Assembly (NCBI GenBank): GCA_030623035.1
Contig: JAUXFK010000195.1
Coordinates: 1-5,392 of the forward strand
Direction: 5' to 3'
DNA from: Deltaproteobacteria bacterium
GTDB taxonomy: Bacteria > Desulfobacterota > UBA8473
DNA length: 5,392 nucleotides
Every line of letters starts with the position of its first letter. Within the stretch, counting starts at the first letter, position 1. The notes under the pieces are model-generated. The model did not search any database, was not told the origin of the DNA, and worked only from the letters and a program-made list of their open reading frames with translations. Below are positions 1-5,392 of this stretch, in pieces. A program made the translations under genes and the position numbers.

Positions 1-498
1 ACGACATGGAGTTTATCCTTTACACCTCAGGGACCACTGGCAGACCCAAAGGCGTTGTCCTGAGCCATTACAACATGATCCGAAATGCATGGGATGTCGG
101 CTCTAAGTTGAACGCCATGGAAAAGGACAACATCCTTGTACCCATTCCATACTCCCATTCCTTCGGCAATACATTGGCTCTTACCTTATCTGTATTACGT
201 GGGACTGCCCAGGCGCCAATGCTCTATTATGAGCCAAAGAAGGCCCTAAAAATGATCGACAAGTATGGTGTTACCATACACCCGGGGGTACCAACAATGT
301 TTATTCGAGAGCTCCAAGAGTTCCGAAAGGGAAACTATTCGTTGGACACCCTGCGAACTGGTATCATGGCAGGTGCACCCTGCCCAATAGAAACAGTTAA
401 AGGTGTTCTCAAGGAGATGAAATGCAACATACTCATTGGCTATGGCCAGACAGAGGCCAGTCCAGTCATAACTATGACTTCTTTAAGCGACAGCCCGG
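1..498 (+). repeat. Long direct repeat, copy 1 (within synthetase copy 1)
   Basis: Bases 1-498 align without gaps to 4895-5392 (offset 4894). I count 23 mismatches, so about 95.4% identity. Nineteen are synonymous; the four changes are A58V, A70T, E129D and K136E (numbered from the codon at 6, copy 1 to copy 2). The repeat is limited by both window edges, so its real length is not visible. It reflects a duplicated gene, not a mobile element. Confidence 0.95.
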
Positions 499-1112
499 AG
501 ACTATGGCTACCACTATAGGAAAACCACTCCCTGGCATAGATGTGCACATCCTGGATAAAGAGACCCATAAGATGCTCCCTGTAGGCCAGCAAGGTGAAA
601 TTGTATGCAAGGGCTACTGCGTTATGAGCTATGGATACTTTAAGCAACCGGAAGAGACCAAAATAACTGTAGTAGACGGCTGGCTGCACACCGGTGATTT
701 GGGAAAGGTGAATGAATTTGGCTACTACTGTATTACCGGCAGGGCCAAGGATATGGTTATAGTTGGAGGTTTCAACGTCTTCCCTCGTATCATCGAAGAG
801 CACATAATTACTTACCACAAAGTAGAGGAAGTTTCTGCAGTAGGAGTCAAGGATCCAGAACTTGGCGAGGTGGTTGCTGCGGTGGTCATTCCATCAGAGG
901 GAAATGACATAGACCCCCAGGAAATAGTGGACTACTGCTATGGTGTAATTTCGTCTGCCTCAGTCCCCAGGTATGTTGCTACGCTCGATGCGCTTCCGAT
1001 CTCCGGACGTGGTAAGGTCAAGAAGTTCAAGCTAAAAGAACAGCTCAGCGCAATGATAGAAGCCGGCGAAATAAGCAAGACTGTACCTGCAAAAGTCAAG
1101 GAAAAACGATAA
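1..1112 (+). CDS. AMP-forming acyl-CoA synthetase (copy 1), 5' end missing
   Basis: This is the C-terminal part of an acyl-CoA synthetase of the ANL superfamily, which forms an acyl-AMP from a carboxylic acid and ATP and then the acyl-CoA. The frame is open to the left edge, so the methionine at 6 is internal; by comparison with copy 2 about 177 residues are missing and the whole protein would be about 545 residues, normal for the family. Counting from the codon at 6, visible motifs are the phosphate loop YTSGTTGRPKG (6-16), GYGQTEASP (145-153), GWLHTGDLG (225-233), the hinge region GRAKDMVIVGG (245-255) and the C-terminal catalytic lysine K337 in PISGRGK. That last motif fits P-x4-G-K, the target of Pat-type acetyltransferases. 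After the hinge the usual PxEIE reads PRIIEE. The acyl substrate cannot be told from sequence alone. The coding frame ends at TAA 1110-1112. Family call is firm; substrate unknown. Confidence 0.95.
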   Translation, partial: DMEFILYTSGTTGRPKGVVLSHYNMIRNAWDVGSKLNAMEKDNILVPIPYSHSFGNTLALTLSVLRGTAQAPMLYYEPKKALKMIDKYGVTIHPGVPTMFIRELQEFRKGNYSLDTLRTGIMAGAPCPIETVKGVLKEMKCNILIGYGQTEASPVITMTSLSDSPETMATTIGKPLPGIDVHILDKETHKMLPVGQQGEIVCKGYCVMSYGYFKQPEETKITVVDGWLHTGDLGKVNEFGYYCITGRAKDMVIVGGFNVFPRIIEEHIITYHKVEEVSAVGVKDPELGEVVAAVVIPSEGNDIDPQEIVDYCYGVISSASVPRYVATLDALPISGRGKVKKFKLKEQLSAMIEAGEISKTVPAKVKEKR

Positions 1113-1310
1113 AATAATCATTTGTGACTTAAAATAAAGTATATGACGGCTTAATAAAAACTCAAATCTTACAGGCTTCTAACATTTTGCCATAGAAGAG
1201 AGGCGACATTTTCACCTGTTTGCTGATTTGTAAAAATAGCGGTTAAGCAATCAGGTAAAACACAGCAGTCTCTATTTTTATTAAGGATTGACAAAGTTGA
1301 GGTAGAATAA
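1113..1310. other. Intergenic gap with an 11-base inverted repeat
   Basis: This AT-rich gap separates synthetase copy 1 from the CoA-transferase fusion gene. The arms CTTAATAAAAA (1150-1160) and TTTTTATTAAG (1275-1285) are exact inverted copies spanning 136 bases. A short 5-base hairpin, CTTCT (1176-1180) with AGAAG (1194-1198), and a 7-base direct repeat ACATTTT (1182-1188, 1206-1212) lie between them. I see no GC-rich hairpin followed by a T run, so no clear terminator for copy 1, and no well-spaced sigma-70 promoter. A gap this size suggests the next gene may have its own promoter, but none can be assigned. Confidence 0.5.
1299..1302 (+). promoter_or_regulatory. Ribosome binding site of the CoA-transferase fusion gene
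   Basis: GAGG ends 8 bases before ATG 1311, a normal Shine-Dalgarno distance, and supports this start over later methionines. Confidence 0.6.
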
Positions 1311-3212
1311 ATGGGCAAGAAATTAAATTATTCAAAATGGAAGAAAATTTATCCCGATAAATTCGTCCCTGAAGAAAGGGTGTTTAATAATATCCATCGA
1401 GGAAATCGTATATTTATAGGCACAGCTTGCGGAGAGCCGCAATATCTTGTTCAGTCCCTAATAAAATATGTGGAATCCCATCCTAAAGGTTTATTTGATG
1501 CGGAGATTCTCCACGTGTGGACACTTGGCATTGCCCCGTATACCGATGAAAGATTTAAAAGTAATTTCAGACACAACTCCTTTTTTATTGGCAATAACAC
1601 CAGAGATTCCATAAATAAGGGGCTTGCTGATTACTCACCAATTTTTTTATCGCAGACTCCGGGTTTATTCAACCGCAGGATCGTGCCCATAGATGTGGCC
1701 CTTATTCAAACCTCGCCACCGGACAAAAATGGCTATATGAGCCTGGGGGTAAGCGTGGACATCACCAAGGCAGCGGTCGAGAATGCCTCGTTGGTAATAA
1801 CCCAGATAAACCCTAACATGCCAAAGGTACACGGGGATACCTTTTTGCATATAAAGAATGTGGATTTCGTAGTTCCCTATGAGGAACCATTACTGGAGTA
1901 TGAAGATAAGGTATCCGATAAGATAGCCAAGCTTATAGGGAAGTATGTTGCACGTATCGTTGAGGATGGAGACACGATCCAGGTAGGGTATGGAAGTATC
2001 CCTAATGCGATCCTCTCAAACCTGGCTCACAAAAAGAATCTCGGGGTACACACCGAACTTTTCTCAGACGGTATCGTGGAGTTAATGAAGAAAGGAGTAA
2101 TTGATAATACAAAAAAGACTATAGATCGGGGCAAGACAATTGCCACCTTCTGTATGGGCACAAAAAAGACCTACCGGTATATCCACGACAACCCATGCGT
2201 GGAGTTTAGACAGGTTGACTATACAAATAATCCTCTTATTATTGCACAAAACAGAAACATGACGGCCATAAATAGCGCCCTCCAGATAGACCTTACCGGA
2301 CAGGCCACTGCCGAATCCATTGGTAAGACATTTTACAGCGGTATTGGGGGTCAGGCGGATTTTATGCGAGGAGCACTACTGTCAGACAGAGGGAAGACTA
2401 TACTTGCTCTTCAGTCTACAGCAGAAAATGAAACAATATCACGGATCGTGCCCTTCGTGTCCGAAGGCGCCGGCGTTACATTGACCAGAGGAGATATCCA
2501 CTATGTTGTCACTGAATACGGCATCGCCTATCTGCATGGAAAAAATATAAGGGAGCGAGCAATGGAACTCATCTCCATTGCTCATCCGAAGTTCAGGTCC
2601 TGGCTAATAGAAGAGGCAAAGGGATTCAATTTGATCTACAAGGACCAGGCATTTATACCTGAAAAGAAGGGGGAGTACCCAGAGGAACTGGAGATATATA
2701 AGACCACTAAGAACGGTCTTGAACTCCTTTTGAGACCTGTAAACATAAGCGATGAGCCACTTCTCAAGGAATTTTTCTATTCTCTTTCAGACAAAAGTCT
2801 TTACCGAAGGTTCATATCCAGCCGAGTGGACATGCCCCACGAACGTATTCAAGAATACACAGCAATCGACTATACAAAGGAGATGGTTATCCTTGCAATC
2901 ACTAAAAAAGATAACAAGGAAGATGTATTAGGGTTGGGACAATACTCCATATTCGAGAAGTCCCTTACCGCAGAGGTTGCGTTTTTGGTAAAAGATAAAT
3001 GGCAGAACACGGGCATAGGGATGGAGCTACTGTCCTACCTTACCTATCTTGCTAAGAAAGGTGGGCTATCGGGGTTTACCGCTGAGGTCTTGAGGGAAAA
3101 CACCCATATGCTGCATTTGTTCGAAAGTATGGGCTTTGACATAGACAAACAAAGTGATAGCGGGATGCTCGAGCTCAAAATGACCTTTAAAGATATAGAG
3201 GACAAGCGGTAA
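1311..3212 (+). CDS. Acetyl-CoA hydrolase/CoA-transferase fused to a Pat-like GNAT acetyltransferase
   Basis: The protein has 633 residues, longer than the roughly 430-540 of plain family members because of an added C-terminal domain. Residues about 10-455 are a class I CoA-transferase of the acetyl-CoA hydrolase / 4-hydroxybutyrate CoA-transferase type, which moves CoA between an acyl-CoA and an acid such as acetate through a glutamyl-CoA intermediate. LGVHTELFSDG (244-254) holds the expected catalytic glutamate E249, and SGIGGQADF (343-351) is the conserved loop near the active site. Residues about 471-625 are a GNAT domain: the start LRPVNISDEPLLKEFF and the acetyl-CoA binding stretch VKDKWQNTGIG (560-570) resemble the GNAT part of protein lysine acetyltransferase Pat. 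E555 in AEVAF sits where a general-base glutamate is often proposed. No signal peptide or membrane segment is seen, so it is cytoplasmic. The GNAT target is not shown by sequence; the adjacent synthetases are plausible targets. Domain calls are firm, the physiological substrates are inferred. Confidence 0.93.
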   Translation: MGKKLNYSKWKKIYPDKFVPEERVFNNIHRGNRIFIGTACGEPQYLVQSLIKYVESHPKGLFDAEILHVWTLGIAPYTDERFKSNFRHNSFFIGNNTRDSINKGLADYSPIFLSQTPGLFNRRIVPIDVALIQTSPPDKNGYMSLGVSVDITKAAVENASLVITQINPNMPKVHGDTFLHIKNVDFVVPYEEPLLEYEDKVSDKIAKLIGKYVARIVEDGDTIQVGYGSIPNAILSNLAHKKNLGVHTELFSDGIVELMKKGVIDNTKKTIDRGKTIATFCMGTKKTYRYIHDNPCVEFRQVDYTNNPLIIAQNRNMTAINSALQIDLTGQATAESIGKTFYSGIGGQADFMRGALLSDRGKTILALQSTAENETISRIVPFVSEGAGVTLTRGDIHYVVTEYGIAYLHGKNIRERAMELISIAHPKFRSWLIEEAKGFNLIYKDQAFIPEKKGEYPEELEIYKTTKNGLELLLRPVNISDEPLLKEFFYSLSDKSLYRRFISSRVDMPHERIQEYTAIDYTKEMVILAITKKDNKEDVLGLGQYSIFEKSLTAEVAFLVKDKWQNTGIGMELLSYLTYLAKKGGLSGFTAEVLRENTHMLHLFESMGFDIDKQSDSGMLELKMTFKDIEDKR

Positions 3213-3361
3213 AAGGTCACAAGGTATACATTGTTAGTAAAGCAGGAATCTAGGGGGTGTAGGCCTGACCCAATATTTTCAAGTCGGGCTTATTGACTTG
3301 AATCGCTAGCATTAATTCCTTCGATTCGTAAGTTCGATTACAAATTTATTTAGATTTCGAC
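3213..3361. other. Unassigned sequence downstream of the CoA-transferase fusion
   Basis: This stretch lies between the fusion gene and the USP remnant. None of its three plus-strand frames encodes anything like the missing USP N-terminus, and stops occur in all of them. It holds a hairpin (3278-3302), the palindrome GCTAGC (3305-3310) and a 7-base repeat TTCGATT (3320-3326 and 3333-3339). Its origin is unknown; it is probably the junction of the rearrangement that truncated the USP gene. Confidence 0.4.
3278..3302. other. Hairpin with 8-base perfect stem
   Basis: TTCAAGTC (3278-3285) and GACTTGAA (3295-3302) are exact inverted copies with a 9-base loop. The stem is 66 bases after the fusion-gene stop, where a terminator would be expected, but it is not followed by a T run, so it is not a standard intrinsic terminator. 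It could be an mRNA 3' end stabiliser, an operator or chance. Confidence 0.4.
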
Positions 3362-3367
3362 CGAGAT

Positions 3368-3697
3368 CAGATAGTTACAGACAATTTTACCGCCAAGAAT
3401 GACTTAAAAAGGATTCAAAAAAGTATAGAAGAATATCTGAATGATATCTATTCGGAACACTATGTAAAAAAGATAGCAAATGAGATTGCATATGAATTAG
3501 TTACAAAAACTGGCAGGGAAGATGAGGAGATACTCACATTTGCAAAGCAGGAACACGTAGATATTATTGTTATGGGTACGCATGGTAAAACAGGAATAGA
3601 GCATGTCTTTTTTGGAAGTGTTGCTGAAAAGGTGCTCCGACATTCTCCATTTCCTGTCTTTATTATCCCGGATAGAGAAAAGCTTAGTGGATCTTAA
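3368..3697 (+). pseudogene. Universal stress protein remnant lacking its N-terminus
   Basis: The frame is open from just after a stop at 3329-3331 to TAA 3695-3697, but it contains no ATG, GTG or TTG codon before the ATG at 3572, which is deep inside the conserved domain. From Q (3368) the product aligns without gaps to residues 52-158 of the intact neighbour (counted from 3740), with about 72 of 107 identical. The ATP-binding signature G-x2-G-x9-G-S is still present (GTHGKTG then FFGS). The first beta-alpha-beta part, about 50 residues including the usual nucleotide-contacting aspartate near the N-terminus, is absent. No internal stop or frameshift has accumulated, so the truncation may be recent or the frame may have been repaired by conversion with the neighbour. 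A translated short product from a non-standard start cannot be excluded but is unlikely. Confidence 0.8.
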
Positions 3698-3732
3698 GAC
3701 AGGTGATGAAAACCGTTTTAACCCAATAACAC

Positions 3733-3738
3733 AAGGAG
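3733..3738 (+). promoter_or_regulatory. Ribosome binding site that decides the USP start
   Basis: AAGGAG ends only 1 base before the ATG at 3740 but 7 bases before the ATG at 3746. Only the second spacing is workable for the ribosome, so initiation at 3746 is preferred. Confidence 0.75.
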
Positions 3739-3745
3739 AATGAAA

Positions 3746-4216
3746 ATGGTAGAATATCCAAAATACAAAAAGCTACTGTTCTGTACCGATTTTTCAGAAA
3801 ATGCAGATTACGCCTTTGAGTTTGCCTATGGTGTTGCTAAAAGAGATGAGGGTCTTCTTTATATTTTACATGTGTTACCTGATAATCCCCATCAGGCATA
3901 TGTAGATGGGTTTATAGCCCAGGAGGACTTAGAAAAGATACAAAAAAGCATAGAAGAAGATCTGGTTACTAACTATAAGGAGCATTATACAAAAAAGATA
4001 GAAGGTGAGATTGAATTTGAAACCGTTACCAAATCCGGTAGGGCAGACAAGGAGATAGTAGAATTTGCTGAGAAGGAGAAGGTAGATCTTATTGTTATGG
4101 GTACACACGGTAGGACAGGAATAGAGCATGTCGTTTTTGGAAGTGTTGCTGAAAAGGTGCTCCAGCATAGCCTATTTCCTGTTTTTATAATCCCTGATAG
4201 GAAAAAGCTCGAATGA
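3746..4216 (+). CDS. Universal stress protein, ATP-binding type
   Basis: A single-domain USP of 156 residues, the usual family size. The start at 3746 is chosen over the in-frame ATG at 3740 because of the Shine-Dalgarno spacing. The first strand reads YKKLLFCTDFSENA, with the conserved aspartate of the TDFS segment that contacts nucleotide in the family. The C-terminal signature G-x2-G-x9-G-S is complete (GTHGRTG, then FGS; residues 119-133), which marks the ATP-binding subgroup like MJ0577, not the non-binding UspA type. It ends FPVFIIPDRKKLE, a typical last strand. There is no membrane segment, so it is cytoplasmic and probably dimeric. USPs sense or buffer stress and energy state; the exact role here is unknown. 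It lies 48 bases after the truncated paralogue and 152 bases before synthetase copy 2. Mycobacterial USPs are reported substrates of Pat-type acetyltransferases, which makes the nearby GNAT fusion notable. Confidence 0.93.
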   Translation: MVEYPKYKKLLFCTDFSENADYAFEFAYGVAKRDEGLLYILHVLPDNPHQAYVDGFIAQEDLEKIQKSIEEDLVTNYKEHYTKKIEGEIEFETVTKSGRADKEIVEFAEKEKVDLIVMGTHGRTGIEHVVFGSVAEKVLQHSLFPVFIIPDRKKLE

Positions 4217-4368
4217 TCCCAAGGCAGATAAAAGTCTCTTGCAATTGACCAGAGGGTTAGGCGAGATTCTTAATTAGCTTGCAATTCTATCAAAGAAATA
4301 GTGGTTTTCGCGATTTTATTGGCAATATCAGAGGCAAGTTATCATTTTACCTTAGGAGGATAGGTGAT
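4217..4368. promoter_or_regulatory. Leader of synthetase copy 2 with a spaced direct repeat
   Basis: The gap between the USP stop and the synthetase start contains CTTGCAATT twice (4238-4246 and 4278-4286), exactly 40 bases apart, close to four helical turns. This could be a paired regulator site. TTGACC at 4245-4250 with CTTAAT at 4269-4274 (18-base spacer) is a weak promoter candidate overlapping the first repeat. No intrinsic terminator is visible after the USP gene, so read-through is possible. Confidence 0.35.
4354..4359 (+). promoter_or_regulatory. Strong ribosome binding site of synthetase copy 2
   Basis: AGGAGG, a full consensus Shine-Dalgarno, ends 9 bases before ATG 4369 and fixes this start over the next in-frame methionine at 4396. 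Confidence 0.8.
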
Positions 4369-5392
4369 ATGTATCATGATTTAGAGCAAAAAACAATGGG
4401 AGGCGTTATAAGGTATGCGGCAAAACGATGGCCGGACCGAACGGCCATATACTGGGAGGATAAAAAGATCACCTTCAAGGAATTGAACGAACTTTCTGAT
4501 TCATTTGCCAAGGGAATCGTGAAAAGAGGCATACAGAAAGGAGATCGAGTAGGTTTATGGATGCACAACCATCCGGAGTGGATAGTGGCGTGGTTTGGCA
4601 TATCAAAAACCGGAGCGGTAATTGTACCTCTTGACTACTGGTATACGCCCGGTGAGGCCGAATATATACTTCATCACAGTGGCGTAAGGGCTCTGGTTAT
4701 ATCAGAGGCTATGCTTAAGGTGGACTTCCCGGCAATGGTAGAGGAAATAAAAGCAAAATTACGGGGTCTGCAACTTGTGGTTACCCTTGGCAATGCGGAT
4801 AGGGAATGGCTTACATCCTGGGAGGAGTTGGTTGAAGATGGCTTCGATATAAGCGATGAGGAAATGAATGAGATCGCTAAAGAGATCGGAGAACACGATA
4901 TGGAGTTTATCCTTTACACCTCAGGGACCACTGGCAGACCCAAGGGCGTTGTCCTGAGCCATTACAACATGATCCGAAATGCATGGGATGTCGGCTCTAA
5001 GTTGAACGCCATGGAAAAAGATAACATCCTTGTGCCCATTCCATATTCCCATTCCTTCGGTAATACATTGGTTCTTACTTTATCTGTATTGCGTGGGACT
5101 GCCCAGACGCCAATGCTCTATTATGAGCCAAAGAAGGCCCTAAAGATGATCGACAAGTACGGGGTTACCATACACCCGGGGGTGCCAACAATGTTTATTC
5201 GAGAGCTTCAAGAGTTCCGAAAGGGAAACTATTCGTTGGATACCCTGCGAACTGGTATCATGGCAGGTGCGCCGTGCCCAATAGATACGGTTAAAGGTGT
5301 TCTTGAGGAGATGAAATGCAACATACTCATTGGCTATGGCCAGACAGAGGCCAGTCCAGTCATAACTATGACTTCTTTAAGCGACAGCCCGG
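4369..5392 (+). CDS. AMP-forming acyl-CoA synthetase (copy 2), 3' end missing
   Basis: This is the N-terminal 341 residues of an ANL-superfamily acyl-CoA synthetase; the frame is still open at the right edge. It starts MYHDLEQKTMGGVIRYAAKR, followed by the family's N-terminal pattern: WPDRTAIYWEDKKITFKEL, GIQKGDRVGLWMHNHPEW and GAVIVPLDYWYTPGEAEYIL. The phosphate loop YTSGTTGRPKG is at 183-193 and GYGQTEASP at 322-330. From residue 178 on it matches copy 1 except V235, T247, D306 and E313, all conservative or surface-type changes that leave the motifs intact. The part carrying the hinge and the catalytic lysine lies outside the window, so whether copy 2 keeps P-x4-G-K is unknown. It follows the USP gene by 152 bases, with its own strong ribosome binding site. 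It shows no sign of decay over the visible part. Confidence 0.95.
   Translation, partial: MYHDLEQKTMGGVIRYAAKRWPDRTAIYWEDKKITFKELNELSDSFAKGIVKRGIQKGDRVGLWMHNHPEWIVAWFGISKTGAVIVPLDYWYTPGEAEYILHHSGVRALVISEAMLKVDFPAMVEEIKAKLRGLQLVVTLGNADREWLTSWEELVEDGFDISDEEMNEIAKEIGEHDMEFILYTSGTTGRPKGVVLSHYNMIRNAWDVGSKLNAMEKDNILVPIPYSHSFGNTLVLTLSVLRGTAQTPMLYYEPKKALKMIDKYGVTIHPGVPTMFIRELQEFRKGNYSLDTLRTGIMAGAPCPIDTVKGVLEEMKCNILIGYGQTEASPVITMTSLSDSP
4895..5392 (+). repeat. Long direct repeat, copy 2 (within synthetase copy 2)
   Basis: Counterpart of 1-498. Mismatches against copy 1 fall between copy-1 positions 125 and 411 except for two at 5 and 50, leaving exact runs of 74 bases (4945-5018) and 87 bases (5306-5392). 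Similarity continues to the window edge. Confidence 0.95.

Noticed and set aside
483..818. Minus-strand open frame of 111 codons inside synthetase copy 1
   Set aside because: It lies fully inside a clearly coding gene, has no recognisable domain and is a shadow of that frame.
1288..1308. TTGACA (1288-1293) with TAGAAT (1303-1308) as a promoter
   Set aside because: The spacer is only 9 bases and the second box touches the start codon, so it cannot work as a sigma-70 promoter for this gene.
1665..1850. Minus-strand open frame inside the CoA-transferase domain
   Set aside because: Short, fully overlapped by a conserved gene, no family resemblance.
3278..3302. Hairpin as an intrinsic terminator
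   Set aside because: The stem is not GC-rich and no T run follows it.
3740..3745. USP start at the first ATG (3740)
   Set aside because: AAGGAG ends 1 base before it; the ATG at 3746 has the workable 7-base spacing.
3929..4168. Minus-strand open frame inside the USP gene, hydrophobic in its product
   Set aside because: The hydrophobic look comes from the complement of lysine- and glutamate-rich codons; the plus strand is a conserved USP.
4374..4601. Minus-strand open frame inside the start of synthetase copy 2
   Set aside because: Fully covered by the conserved N-terminal domain of the synthetase on the plus strand.
1..5392. The window being a circular molecule or an assembly overlap, because both ends share 498 bases
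   Set aside because: The ends differ at 23 sites with a codon-aware pattern, which fits paralogous genes and not one sequence read twice.
1..5392. CRISPR array, tRNA, rRNA, transposase or phage genes
   Set aside because: No regularly spaced repeats, cloverleaf-like sequence, or mobile-element protein was seen on either strand.

Overview
The window reads as bacterial chromosomal DNA with all genes on the plus strand and compact, moderately AT-rich coding regions with purine-rich Shine-Dalgarno sites. It holds an acyl-CoA metabolism cluster: parts of two near-identical AMP-forming acyl-CoA synthetase genes, a CoA-transferase fused to a protein acetyltransferase domain, and universal stress protein (USP) genes. 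This mix of many acyl-CoA synthetases, acetyl-CoA hydrolase/transferase proteins and USPs is common in anaerobic fatty-acid or aromatic-acid degraders, for example sulfate-reducing or syntrophic Desulfobacterota. That placement is an inference with low confidence; no taxonomic marker gene is present.

Layout. 1-1112 is the 3' two thirds of acyl-CoA synthetase copy 1, cut by the left edge. 1113-1310 is a 198-base gap with an 11-base inverted repeat near its ends. 1311-3212 is a 633-residue protein made of an acetyl-CoA hydrolase/transferase domain plus a C-terminal Pat-like GNAT domain. 3213-3739 has no intact gene: its first part is unassigned sequence with a hairpin, and 3368-3697 is a USP gene that has lost its N-terminal third and its start codon. 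3746-4216 is an intact ATP-binding-type USP. 4217-4368 is a 152-base leader with a spaced 9-base direct repeat. 4369-5392 is the 5' part of acyl-CoA synthetase copy 2, cut by the right edge.

The two synthetase copies overlap over 498 bases (1-498 against 4895-5392, offset 4894, no indels). They differ at 23 sites, 19 of them synonymous, so they are paralogues kept under purifying selection and not a broken copy or an assembly overlap. The divergence is patchy, which hints at gene conversion. The USP pair also shows old divergence interrupted by a 48/49-base identical stretch.

How the genes may work together: the synthetases would activate a carboxylic acid with ATP and CoA, and the CoA-transferase would move CoA between acyl groups and acetate or a similar acid. 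The fused GNAT domain resembles Pat-type lysine acetyltransferases, which silence AMP-forming synthetases by acetylating the lysine of a P-x4-G-K motif. That exact motif is present in synthetase copy 1. USPs are another reported Pat-type substrate in mycobacteria. A locus carrying the acetyltransferase beside both substrate types is the most interesting reading of the window, but it remains a hypothesis.
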